From assembly GCA_963829705.1 (NCBI GenBank), contig CAWHJN010000004.1, positions 62,001 through 126,000 on the forward strand: a DNA stretch of 64,000 nt, in the 5' to 3' direction. Below the pieces are notes generated by a model. That model did no database searches. It had not been told where the DNA came from and worked only from the letters and a program-made list of their open reading frames with translations. The position numbers and the translations under genes are program-made. Positions within the stretch are counted from its first letter, which is position 1. Each line of letters starts with the position of its first letter. Source of the DNA: CAWHJN01 sp963829705 (GTDB lineage: Bacteria > Bacteroidota > Rhodothermia > Rhodothermales > BA12). Positions 1 through 10,731 of this stretch are shown one piece after another.

Positions 1-1
1 G

Positions 2-760
2 GACAACCCCGTCTCGGGCGGCAACACGTGGGACACCACGCGCGCCGTGGCGGCGATGTTGCCGGGCGGCGAGCGCCACGAGCTGTACAAAGCCAGCCTC
101 GACATCGTCGCCGATTTTCTCAACGGCCTGAAGACGGGAGGGCTGCTGGGTGGGGGCACACACATCCCCGTCATCTTCCGCCCGTTCCACGAGCACACCG
201 GAAGCTGGTTCTGGTGGGGCCGCCCGCACGCGAGCGTCGAGGACTTCGTGGCGCTCTGGCGCTTTACCGTCACCTATCTGCGCGACGAAAAAAACGTTCA
301 CAACGTCCTCTACGCCTACTCCACCGACGTTTTCGATTCCGAAGCCGACTACCTCGAACGCTACCCCGGCGACAGCTACATCGATATGCTCGGCTTCGAC
401 GATTACCACAGCGTCGTCTCCGTCGCCGCACGCGACACGCTCGTGCGCCGTCTCCACATGCTCGGCGCGATGGCCGAGGCACGCGGCAAGCTCGCCGCGC
501 TGACGGAGACGGGCGTCGAGACGGTGCCTGACTCGACGTGGTGGACGAACGTGCTGCTACCCGCTCTCAAAGCCGATTCGATGGGTCGGCGGGTGGTCTA
601 CGTGCTCGTCTGGCGCAATGCCAACCCCGCCTTCGACCGCCCCGATCATTTCTACGCGCCGTACCCCGGCCACCCGAGCGCACCCGATTTCGTCCGCTTC
701 AAGGAAGATCCGTTCGTGCTCTTCGAGGACGAATTGCCCGACCTCTACCGCCTGCCCTGA
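2..760 (+). CDS. GH26 endo-beta-1,4-mannanase, 5' truncated
   Basis: This is the C-terminal ~250 residues of a glycoside hydrolase family 26 mannanase; the gene begins before the window. The acid/base region reads FRPFHEHTGSWFWWG, the classic GH26 motif with the catalytic Glu after His, and the nucleophile region reads AALTETG. It ends with a TGA stop at 758-760. A second, closely similar GH26 gene starts 34 bases downstream. The role inferred from the family is cleavage of internal beta-1,4-mannosidic bonds of mannan or galactoglucomannan outside the inner membrane. The N-terminus is missing, so its sorting signal cannot be judged. Confidence 0.9.
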   Translation, partial: DNPVSGGNTWDTTRAVAAMLPGGERHELYKASLDIVADFLNGLKTGGLLGGGTHIPVIFRPFHEHTGSWFWWGRPHASVEDFVALWRFTVTYLRDEKNVHNVLYAYSTDVFDSEADYLERYPGDSYIDMLGFDDYHSVVSVAARDTLVRRLHMLGAMAEARGKLAALTETGVETVPDSTWWTNVLLPALKADSMGRRVVYVLVWRNANPAFDRPDHFYAPYPGHPSAPDFVRFKEDPFVLFEDELPDLYRLP

Positions 761-794
761 CGGTTCAGGTTGCAGAAGCCCTCCTGCGTTTCCC

Positions 795-2017
795 ATGCCT
801 CTTTTCCACCCCGTTGCTTCCCATCCGGCCCGCTGGCTGTGCGGTGCGCTCGTGCTCGCCGCGGTGACAGTCGGCTGCGGCACGTCGCGCCCAGCGGTCA
901 CAGGACAGCCGGCGCCTCGTCGATGCGCGGGCAACGCCCGAGGTGCGGGCGCTCTACGCCAACCTGCAAACGCTCGCCCCCGACCACGTACTGTTCGGGC
1001 ACCAGGACGACCTCGCGTACGGCGTCTCGTGGGTGCGTGAAAAGGGGCGGTCGGACGTGAAGGAGAGTGCAGGCGCGTACCCTGCCGTCTACGGCTGGGA
1101 GTTGGGCGACCTCGAACTTGGCGCGAAGACAAACCTCGACGGCGTCGATTTCCGCGCCATGCAAGGGTGGATCAAAGAGGGCTACGCGCGCGGTGGCGTC
1201 ATCACGGTGGCGTGGCACATGGGCAACCCCGTCACGGGCGGCAACGCCTGGGACACCACGCGCGCCGTCAGGGCCATCCTGCCGGGCGGCGAAAAACACG
1301 AGCAGTACAAGACGTGGCTCGACGCGCTTCGCCCAATTCGTGGGCGGCCTCAAAACCGGGCCGCTCGCGTGGCTCGGCATCGGGCGGCCCGTGCCCATCA
1401 TCCTGCGCCCGTTCCACGAGCACACCGGGAGCTGGTTCTGGTGGGGCGCGGCCCAGACCGAACCCGAAGAGTACGTCGCCCTCTGGCGCTTCACCGTCGA
1501 ATACCTGCGCGACGAAAAAGGGCTGCACAACCTCCTCTACGCCTATTCCACCGACGTTTTCGCCGACGAGGCGCACTACCTCGAACGCTACCCCGGCGAC
1601 GCCTACGTGGACATTTTCGGCTACGACGATTACCAGGCGCTCCGCACCGACACGACCGTCGCGCTGATGACCGAAAGGCTGCGGCAGCTTGTAACGATGG
1701 CCGAGGCGCGGGGCAAGCTCGCCGCCCTCACCGAGACGGGCCTCGAAGGCGTACCCGACCCCACGTGGTGGACGGGCCGCTTGCTGCGCGCCATCGAAAA
1801 CGACCCCGTGGCGCGCCGCATCGCGTACGCGCTCGTCTGGCGCAACGCCAATGCCGACGTGCGCGCCGCCACGGGCCAGAGCACGACGCACTTTTTCGCG
1901 CCCTACCGGGGCCACGCGAGCGCACCCGACTTCGTCCGCTTCAAAGAGGATCCGTTCGTGCTTTTCGGTGACGAGCTTCCCGACCTGTACACGCTGCCAT
2001 CTTCCCGCCTGCCATGA
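795..2017 (+). CDS. GH26 endo-beta-1,4-mannanase, lipoprotein, two frame breaks
   Basis: A second GH26 mannanase, a near-duplicate of the gene just upstream. It begins at ATG 795 with a lipoprotein signal peptide ending in the lipobox VTVGC, so it is probably anchored to a membrane. As given, the frame is broken twice, each time by a net +1 base: near 890-925 (between the signal peptide and RRLVDARATPEVRALYANL) and near 1322-1335 (between TWLDA and FAQFVGGLKTG). The intact pieces carry the acid/base motif FRPFHEHTGSWFWWG and the nucleophile motif LTETGLEG. The TGA stop overlaps the ATG of the next gene, which suggests translational coupling. Sequence error is more likely than true decay because all family motifs are intact. 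Confidence 0.85.
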
Positions 2018-4882
2018 TTCGTTTTCTTCTGCTGTGCTGTCTGCTGGCTCGTCGCCTCTCCTGTTACGGCGCAGCGTCTGGATCGCGTGCCGTTCAACGG
2101 CCAGGAACTGTGGGTGAGCGGTGGAAACGTGGCGTGGGTCAACTTTGCCCGTGACATCGGGCCGGGCGCCACCAACCTGGCGGCGTTCGACAAGATTTTC
2201 GCCGACGTGCAGGCCAGTGGCGGCAACGCGATGCGGCTGTGGCTGCACACGAGCGGCTCGACCACGCCCGAGTGGAATCCGGCGCGCACGGGCGAGGTCG
2301 TGGGGCCGGGCGTCGGTGCCATCGACGACCTGCGCGCCATCCTCGACCTCGCGTGGAAACATGAAGTCGGCCTCCAACTCTGCCTGTGGTCGTTCGACAT
2401 GCTGCGGAGTGCCAACGGCACGGCCGTCACCGACCGCAACTACGCCCTCCTCACCGACGCCGACCTCACGCAGACCTACATCGACCATGCGCTCGTACCG
2501 ATGGTGGAGGCGCTGCGCGGGCATCCCGGCGTGCTCGCGTGGGAGATCTTCAACGAGCCCGAGGGCATGAGCCACGAGCACGGCTGGAGCGGCATCCGCC
2601 GCGTGCCGATGGCGACCGTCCAGCGCTTCGTCAACCAGACCGCCGGGGCCATTCACCGCGCCGACCCGCAGGCACTCGTCACGAACGGATCGTGGGCGTT
2701 TATCGCGGCGAGCGACACGCCGTCGAGCAGCAAGCACGGCGCGGCGCTGACGGCGCAGGGCGTCGAAAACCTGCGCGCCTCGCTCGCCCAGAGCCACCGG
2801 CTCGACCTCACGACAGCAGAAACGGAAGCGTTCTACGACGCCTTTCAGTCCGCTGCCAACTTTAATTACTACCGCGACGACCGCCTCGTGGCCGCCGGTG
2901 GCGACGCCGACGGCACGCTCGATTTCTACAACGTCCATTACTACGAGTGGGCGGGCACGGCGCTGTCGCCCTTCCACCACGCCGCCGACGCATGGGGCCT
3001 CGACAAGCCCCTCGTCGTCGCCGAGTTTTTCATGGGCGGCGGCGACGACGGCGACCCGGATCGCGTGTACGGCATCCCGCAGGAAGATCTCTACACGACG
3101 CTCTACGACCGAGGCTACGCCGGTGCGATGGCGTGGCAATGGTACAATTACCCCGTCAGCGCCGAGGGCGTCGTCAACTGGCCGCGGATGCTGGCGGGGA
3201 TGCAGTCCGTCTACGATGCACACCCCGAGGCCGTGATGGTGCAGCCCGGGCTGCGGATTCTGCGCTTCACCGCCGCGCCCCGCGCGGTGGAAACGGGCCA
3301 GACGAGCACGCTGAACTGGTCCGTCACGGGCGCAGCCTCCGTCACGCTCGACGGTGCGGCGGTGGATTCCATCGGCACGCGCACCGTCGCGCCCGCCACC
3401 ACGACCACGTACACGCTCGTCGCCACCGACCGCAGCGACGCGAGCCGCGCCGACACCGCCGTCGTGACCGTGGAGGTGCGCGCCCCCGACGCCATCAACC
3501 GCGCCCTCGACCGGATGGCCGTGGCCTCAACCGTCGAGACGTGCTGCGGAGCCGAGCGGCTGGCCGCGCACGCCTTCGACGGCGACCTCACTACGCGCTG
3601 GAGCAGCGAGTGGCAGGACGGCTTCGCCGACGATGATCCCGACGACGAGTGGATCTACGTGGATTTGGGCGCGGCCTACGATCTCAGCCGCGTCGTGCTC
3701 CACTGGGAAGCTGCGTACGGCACCGGCTACCGCATCGACGTCTCGTACGACGCCCGCCTCTGGACGACACTGTACGAGGAGACGGCAGGCGACGGCGGCG
3801 TGGACGAGATCGCGCTCGGCGGCGCCCCTGGCGCGCGGTACGTGCGGCTCGCCGGCGTCGAACGCGGCACCGAGTACGGGTATTCGCTGTGGGAAATCGA
3901 GGTCTACGGCCTGCGCGCCACGCGCCAGCCGCCCACGGTGCGTCTCACCGCCCCCGCCGAGGGCGCGTTCGTGACGCCGGGCGCGTCTCTGACGCTCACG
4001 GCCACAGCCGCTGACCCCGACGGCAGCGTGGAGCAGGTGGCGTTCTACGCCGACGGCACCCTCCTCGCCACGGCCTCCGCCACGCCTTTCGAGGTGATCT
4101 GGACAAACGTGCCCGCCGGTACGCACACGCTCACCGCCATCGCCACCGACGCCGACGGCCTCCGCGTCAGCACCGCGCCGGTCGCGCTTTTCGCCGTCGA
4201 GAACGTCGATTTCACGCGCTACGAGGCCGAAGCGTCCACGTTTTCAGGCGACGTGGCGAAGGTCATCTCCACTCGGGCGAGCGGTCGTGCCTACCTCGAC
4301 CTCAAAAGCAGCGGTGGCCTCACCTTTTCCACGATTAACGTGCCCGAGGCCGGAGAATATCTGCTCAGCTTTAGCTACAACCTCGCCTACGACACGCCCA
4401 AAGCGCAGATTCTCCGCGTCAACGATGGCGCGGCGCAGCGCGTGACGTTCTCCGGTCCAACAGGCGAGGCGGGCACGTGGCTGCGGCGCGGCCTGAAGGT
4501 GTCGCTGCAACCCGGCCTCAACACGCTCGTGCTCGAAAAAGAGGACGGCTGGATGCACCTCGATTACCTCGAAATAAGTGAAAACACGCTGGCCGTGGCG
4601 ACGGCGCCCGACGACGCGCCAGGCGCGCTCACCCTCGGCAACCGCCCCAACCCGTTCCGCGACGAGACGACGATTGCGTTCACCCTCGACGCGCCCGCAC
4701 CCGTCACCCTCGCCGTGTTCGACGTGACGGGGCGGCGCGTGGCGCTGCTCATCGACGGCCTCCAGCCTGCGGGCACGCACGCCGTGCCGTTCGCGGCCCG
4801 AGGACTCGCCAGCGGCGTGTACTTTTTCCGCCTCCATACGCCCACCGCCACCGTCACGCAGCGAATGCTGCTGCTGCGCTGA
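2014..4882 (+). CDS. Secreted multidomain GH5 mannanase-like enzyme with T9SS sorting domain
   Basis: The catalytic domain (about 2090-3240) is GH5-like, with acid/base Glu in EIFNEPEG and nucleophile Glu in VVAEFFMGG. After it come an Ig-like module (3240-3480), an F5/8 type C / CBM32-like module (3490-3920), a second Ig-like module (3930-4200), a CBM6/35-like module starting FTRYEAEASTFSG (4208-4590) and a T9SS type A sorting domain (4630-4882; NRPNPFRDETTI, then GVYFFRLHT). ATG 2014 encodes a hydrophobic signal sequence (MIRFLLLCCLL) in a frame that is +1 shifted near 2045 from the rest (WLVASPVTAQRLDRVPFNGQ). With that base ignored, signal and enzyme join cleanly; otherwise the open frame starts only at 2087. 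Mannan specificity is inferred from the neighbours. Confidence 0.85.
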
Positions 4883-4909
4883 CGTGCACCCTTCCCGCTG
4901 CCCACCTCC

Positions 4910-6827
4910 ATGAAAACGTTCGCGCTCTTCTCGATGCTCGCGCTTTCTTCCGCCTGCCAGGCCCAACTCACCCTCCCGCCGCTCGTCGGCGACCACATGG
5001 TGATGCAGCGCGAGGCTGAGGTGCCTGTGTGGGGCTGGGCTCCGCCGGGCGAGGCCGTCACCGTCACGTTCGACGGCACGCCCTACCGCGCCACCGCCGC
5101 CGCCGACAGCACGTGGCGCGTGACGCTGCCGCCGATGGAAGCGGGCGGGCCACACGAGATGACCGTCGAGGGCGCGGGGGAGACGATCCGGGTCAGAAAC
5201 ATCCTCGTCGGCGACGTGTGGATCGCGTCGGGGCAGTCGAACATGGAGTGGACGGTGATCGACGCCCGCGACGCGGCGCGAGAAATCGCCGCTGCCCACG
5301 ACGACGGCATCCGGCACTTCAAAGTCCCGCAGTCGTGGGCGCAAAAACCCGCCGCGCACCTGGCCGGTGGCACGTGGCAGCAGGCCGACCCCGAGCACGT
5401 GGGCGCGTTCACCGCCGTCGGCTACTTTTTCGCACGCGCGCTGCGCGAACACAGCGACGTGCCCATCGGCATCGTCAACACGACGTGGGGCGGCACGCGC
5501 ATCGAGCCGTGGATGAGCGCCGACATGCTGGGCTTCGACGACGACAACGCTGGAGGCCGTGTGGGCGCGGGAGCGCGAGCGTGAACAGGAAATCATGGAG
5601 CGCGTCCGCGCCCGCATCGGCACGCTGCCCACCCGCGATGAAGGGTTGGTGGACGGCGACGCGCGCTGGGCCGCGCCCGATTTCGACGACAGCGCGTGGT
5701 TCAGCCTGCCCGTCCCGGCGCAGTGGGAGGCCCACGGCTTCGACGGCATGGACGGCGTGGCGTGGTACCGGACGACGTTCGATCTGACCGCGGACGAAGC
5801 CGCCGCGGGCGTCACGCTCGGCCTCGGCATGATCGACGACTCTGATATCTCGTGGGTGAACGGCGTCGAAGTGGGACGGATGGACAACGCCTGGAACGTG
5901 GCGCGGGCCTACGCCGTGCCGCCGTCCGCGCTGCACGCGGGCGCGAACGTGATCGCCGTGCGCGTCGAGGATTTCCAGGGCGGCGGCGGCATCGCCGGGC
6001 CGCCCGAGACGCTGTTCGTCGAAACGGCCAGCGGGCGGCACTCGCTCGCGGGCGACTGGCGCTTCATGGTGGGCCGGGTCAGCCTCGGCGCGAACGCCGC
6101 GAGCTACCAGGTGCCGACGGCGCTGTGGAACAAGATGGTGCACCCGCTCACGCCGTTCCCCGCGAAAGGCATCATCTGGTACCAAGGCGAATCCAACGCC
6201 GACCGCATCGAGGACGCCAGGGCCTACAAGGCGCTGTTTCCGCAGATGATCGCAGGGTGGCGGGAAGCGTGGGGGCAGCCCGAGATGCCGTTTCTCTGGG
6301 TGCAACTCGCCAACTACATGGCACCCGATTCCCTGCCCAAATCCGCGAGCGCGTGGGCGACGCTGCGTGAGGCGCAGAGCGCGGCCCTGGCACTGCCCGC
6401 CACGGCGCAGGCCGTCATCCTCGACCTCGGCGAGGCGGGCGACATCCACCCGCGCAACAAGCAGGACGTGGGTGCGCGCCTCGCCCTCGCCGCGCGCAAG
6501 GTGGCGTATGGCGAAAGCCTCGTCTACTCTGGCCCCGTCTACCAGCGTCACGAGATGAAAGATGGCCGCGTCGTCGTCTCGTTCGATCACGTCGGCGGCG
6601 GGCTCGTCGCGCGCGGCGGGACGCTCGGCGGCTTCGCCGTGGCGGGCAAGGACAGACGGTTCGTGTGGGCCGAGGCCCGCATCGAAGGCGACAACGTGGT
6701 CGTCTGGAGCGAAGAGGTGCCTGATCCCGTCGCCGTGCGCTACGCCTGGGGCGACAACCCCGACACGGCCACGCTCTACAACGCCGAGGGCCTGCCCGCG
6801 TCGCCGTTTCGCACGGACACGTGGTAA
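4910..6827 (+). CDS. Sialate O-acetylesterase family (SASA) carbohydrate acetylesterase, one frame break
   Basis: A signal peptide (MKTFALFSMLALSSACQAQ) is followed by a SASA-type esterase. The serine block GDVWIASGQSNMEWTV and the Asp/His block DLGEAGDIHPRNKQDVG are both present, and a jelly-roll insert lies between the two halves (about 5640-6010). The frame shifts by a net +1 near 5545-5550, between the segment ending MLGFDDDN and the one starting TLEAVWARERERE. At ~640 residues it has the usual length for the family. Its place between a mannanase and an alpha-galactosidase suggests that the substrate is acetyl groups on galactoglucomannan rather than sialic acid. That is inference. Confidence 0.82.
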
Positions 6828-6862
6828 GCGTTCGCAAACCCGCCCCATTCTCTTCAAGGCTC

Positions 6863-8091
6863 ATGAACCGTGTCTGCTTTTTGCTCCTCCTGCTCGCGGT
6901 GCCGGTGGCGTCTGCCCAGGAGGCGATGCCTGGCGCGAGTCTCCACAAATTCCCCGGCCTCGCCTCCACACCGCCGATGGGATGGAACAGCTGGAACACG
7001 TTCGGCTGCAACATCGACGAGGCGCTGATCCGCGCGACCGCCGACGCAATGGTCGCTTCCGGGATGCGCGACGCGGGGTACGTCTACGTCAACATCGACG
7101 ACTGCTGGCACGGCGCGCGCGACGCCGACGGCTTTATCCAGCCCGATCCCGTGCGCTTTCCGTCGGGCATGAAGGCCCTCGCCGACTACGTGCACGGCCT
7201 CGGCCTCAAGCTCGGCCTGTACTCGGATGCGGGCAGCAAGACGTGCGCGGGGCGGCCCGGCAGCCAGGGCTACGAATACCAGGACGCGCTGCAATACGCC
7301 CGGTGGGGCATCGATTACCTCAAGTACGACTGGTGCAACACGGGTACGCGCAACGCGGTCGAGGCGTACACCACGATGGGCAACGCGCTCGTCGCCGCCG
7401 GGCGGCCCGTCTTGTTCTCCATCTGCGAATGGGGCGACAACAAGCCGTGGCTGTGGGCACAGCCCATCGGGCACATGTGGCGCACCACGGGCGACATCAT
7501 CAACTGCTGGGACTGCGTCGTCAACCACGGCAACTGGAATTCGTGGGGCGTCATGCAAATCCTCGACAAACAGGACGGCCTGCGCGCCTACGCCGGGCCG
7601 GGCCAATGGAACGACCCCGACATGATGGAAGTCGGCAACATGCCGACGCCCGGCGAAGACCGGGCGCACTTCGCCATGTGGGCCATGCTCGCCGCGCCGC
7701 TCATCGCCGGCAACGACGTGCGCACCATGACCGACGCCACGCGCGAGACGCTCACCAACGCCGACGTGATCGCCGTTGATCAGGATGCGCTGGGCATCCA
7801 GGGCTTTCCACACAAGAAAGAGGACGGCGTCGAATCTGGTTCAAGCCGCTCGCCGGGGGCGACTGGGCGATGGTCGTGCTCAACCGCAGCCGCGACGCCC
7901 GCCCGGTGCGGTTCAGTTGGGCCGAGGAGCACGTCGAGGACGCGCTCACGCAGCACCGCCCCAGTTTCGAGACGCGCGTCTACGCGATGCGCGACCTGTT
8001 CGCGCACGCCGACGCGGGCACGACGGCGCAGCCTTTTGAGGCGACGGTGCCACCTCACGATGTGCTGATGTTTCGCCTGCACGCCCGCTGA
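6863..8091 (+). CDS. GH27 alpha-galactosidase, secreted, one frame break
   Basis: ATG 6863 opens a signal peptide (MNRVCFLLLLLAVPVASAQ) followed by a GH27 barrel: TPPMGWNSWNTFGCNI, the nucleophile Asp in YLKYDWCN and the acid/base Asp in WNDPDMMEVGN. The C-terminal beta domain (RIWFKPLAGGDWAMVVLNRS onward) is in a different frame; one base appears to be missing near 7828-7834, and restoring it gives DGVEIWFKPLAGGDWA. The enzyme removes alpha-1,6-galactose side chains from galacto(gluco)mannan. The released galactose would feed galM and galK, both encoded in this window. Confidence 0.9.
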
Positions 8092-8128
8092 GGCACAGCC
8101 CGCTTCCACCTGGCACCCCGATGCTCCG

Positions 8129-9647
8129 ATGAACATGCGAACGCACTTCTGCCGCTCTACCCTCGCCCTCGCGCTGCTCGTCGCCTTTTCCGTCCCCACC
8201 ACCTTTGCCCAGCAGATCATGATCGGCGCGTTCACCCATCACAGCGACGTGGGAGCGCCGCGTCTGGAAGGAAGCGCGCGCTACGACGCCACCACGCAGA
8301 CGTACACCGTTACCGGCGCGGGAACGAACATGTGGGCCCGGCGCGACGAATTCCAGGTTGTCTGGAAAAAGATGACGGGCGATTTCATCCTCACCGCGGA
8401 CGCGGCCTTCGAGGGCGAAGGCGTCGAAGGGCACCGCAAGATGGGCTGGATCGTGCGGAAAAATCTCGACGCCGACGCACCGTACGTGGACGTGGCCGTC
8501 CACGGCGACGGCCTCACGGCGATGCAATTCCGCCGCGCGGCGGGCGACAGCACAGCCGAACTGCGCTCGACCGTCACCGCGCCCGAGGTCATCCGGCTGG
8601 AAAAGCACGGCGGCGCGTACACGATGTCCGTGGCGCAGCGCGGCGAGCCGTTCACGACAGGGGAAAGCGTCGACCTCGACCTCGGCGACGAGGTGTACGT
8701 GGGCCTGTTCGTGTGCGCGCACAACGCGCGATGTGCGCGAGACGGCCACGTTTCGCAACGTCCGCATCGCCGTGCCCGCGCCCGAAGACTTCCGCCCCTA
8801 CCAGGATTACCTCGGCAGCAATCTGGAAGTGGTAGACGTGGCGACGGGTCACCGCGAAATCCTGTACCAGTCGCCCGCGTCGTTGCAGGCGCCCAACTGG
8901 ACGCCCGATGGAAAAGCGCTCATCTACAACCGCGACGGACTCCTGTACCGCTTTGATCTCGAAACGCGGACGCCCGAAGTCATTCCTACAGACTTTGCCA
9001 CGCGCAACAACAACGACCACGTGCTGTCCTTCGACGGCACGATGCTGGGCATCAGCCACCACGCCGACGACGCGGGCCGGTCGGTCGTCTACACCGTTCC
9101 CGTGGAAGGCGGCACGCCGCGCCGGGTGACGGAGAACGCCCCGTCCTACCTCCACGGCTGGTCGCCCGACGGGCGCTTTCTGATCTACACCGCCGAGCGC
9201 GACGGCAACTTCGACATCTACCGCATCTCGGTAGACGGCGGCGACGAGGAACGCCTCACCACCGCCGAGGGCCTTGACGACGGTTCCGAGTACAGCCCGG
9301 ATGGCACATACATCTACTTCAACTCCGTCCGCAGCGGGCGTATGCAGCTCTGGCGCATGAACGCCGACGGCAGCGACCAACAGCAACTCACCGACGACGG
9401 CTTCAACAACTGGTTTCCGCACGTCTCGCCGGACGGGCGCTGGCTCGTCTTTCTCACCTTCGGCGACGACGTGGAGCCGTCCGACCACCCGTTTTACAAA
9501 AAGGTCTACCTCCGCCTGATGCCCATCGAGGGCGGCGCGCCGCGTGTGCTGGCGTACGTCTACGGCGGGCAGGGCACCATCAACGTGCCCTCGTGGTCGC
9601 CCGACAGCAAAAAGGTGGCGTTCGTCAGCAACACCGCGTTTGAATAA
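8129..9647 (+). CDS. Secreted DUF1349/LamG-like plus TolB-type beta-propeller protein, one frame break
   Basis: A signal peptide (ending TTFAQQ) precedes a ~190-residue concanavalin/DUF1349-like beta-sandwich, recognisable by a DEFQVVWKKMTGDFILTADA-type core. After it come repeated PD40/TolB-like beta-propeller blades (SPDGRFLIYTAERDGNFDIY, SPDGTYIYFNSVRSG, SPDGRWLVFLTF). The frame shifts by a net +1 at about 8727-8732; dropping a base gives HNADVRETATFRNVRI. No catalytic motif was seen. The position inside a mannan-degradation gene set suggests a periplasmic or surface glycan-binding or sensing accessory. The exact function is unknown. Confidence 0.75.
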
Positions 9648-9704
9648 GCGCCCTTTCGCGCACGCCCACAGGCTGCACGTTTGTCACCCACCCATCTGCC
9701 AACC

Positions 9705-10718
9705 ATGCCCCGCATCCTTCTCCCCATCGTGTTCTTGCTGGTAGGCGCAGCGGGCGTCGCGCACGCGCAACCGGCGCAGGGGCTCCCCCGACTGCGCGTC
9801 GAGGGCAACCGCATCGTCAGCGCTACGGGCGACACCGTCGTGCTCAGGGGCGTCTCGTTTTCCGACCCCGACAAGCTGGAGCGCGAGGGGCACTGGAACG
9901 AAGCGTACTTCGACGCGGCGCGGCGCTGGGGGGCGAACGTCGTGCGCTTTCCCGTCCATCCCGCCGCGTGGCGCGAGCGGGGCGAGGACGCCTACCTCCG
10001 CCTGCTCGACGACGGCGTGCGGTGGGCCGCTGAAAGGGGCCTCTACGTCATCATCGACTGGCATTCCATCGGCAACCTGCGGACGGAAGTGTTCCAGGCC
10101 TCGATGTACAACACGACCCGGACGGAGACTTTCCGGTTCTGGAAAACCATCGTCGAGCGCTACGGCGACGACCCCGTCGTGGCGTTCTACGAACTGTTCA
10201 ACGAGCCGACGAGCTACCAGGGCACGCTGGGACGGCTGACGTGGGCGCAGCACAAGGAGATGATGGAAGACCTCATCGCGCTGCTCTACGCGCACACCAC
10301 CGAGGTCATCCCGCTCGTCGGCGGTCTCGACTGGGCATACGATCTTTCGGGCGTGCGCGAGGCGCCCATCGATTTTCCGGGCGTGGTGTACGTGGCGCAT
10401 CCGTACCCGCAAAAGCGCGAGGCGCCGTGGGAGCCGAAGTGGGAGGAAAACTTCGGCTTCGTGGCGCAGCGCTACCCCGTCTTCGCCACCGAACTGGGTT
10501 TCATGAGCGCAGACGGGCGCGGCGCGCACGTTCCCGTGATTGGCGACGAGATGTACGGCGAAGCCATCCTCGACTTTTTCGACGCCCGCGGCATTTCGTG
10601 GACGGCGTGGGTCTTCGATCCGGTGTGGTCGCCCCAACTCATCGAAAACTGGGACTTCGAGCCTACCCGGCAGGGGCGCTTTTTCCGCGACCGGATGCTC
10701 CGCACAAACCCGCGCTGA
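9705..10718 (+). CDS. GH5 endo-glycanase (cellulase/mannanase type), secreted
   Basis: An intact gene of 337 codons. The start is ATG 9705 (MPRILLPIVFLLVGAAGVAHAQ), a clear signal peptide, in preference to the upstream in-frame 9681. GH5 hallmarks are VVRFPVHPAAW, the acid/base Glu in AFYELFNEPTSYQG and the nucleophile Glu in PVFATELGFMS. It is a single domain with no binding module or T9SS tail. It closes the plus-strand gene run and converges on the 2-epimerase gene 14 bases away. Whether it attacks beta-1,4-glucan or beta-1,4-mannan cannot be settled by eye; glucomannan would suit either. Confidence 0.85.
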   Translation: MPRILLPIVFLLVGAAGVAHAQPAQGLPRLRVEGNRIVSATGDTVVLRGVSFSDPDKLEREGHWNEAYFDAARRWGANVVRFPVHPAAWRERGEDAYLRLLDDGVRWAAERGLYVIIDWHSIGNLRTEVFQASMYNTTRTETFRFWKTIVERYGDDPVVAFYELFNEPTSYQGTLGRLTWAQHKEMMEDLIALLYAHTTEVIPLVGGLDWAYDLSGVREAPIDFPGVVYVAHPYPQKREAPWEPKWEENFGFVAQRYPVFATELGFMSADGRGAHVPVIGDEMYGEAILDFFDARGISWTAWVFDPVWSPQLIENWDFEPTRQGRFFRDRMLRTNPR

Positions 10719-10731
10719 GAGATTGCGCGCG

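Noticed and set aside
1268..3223. A 651-codon open frame on the minus strand opposite the GH26 and GH5 genes
   Set aside because: It is antisense to well-supported enzymes, has no recognisable domain and is rich in Arg, Ala and Val, as expected of shadow frames in high-GC DNA.
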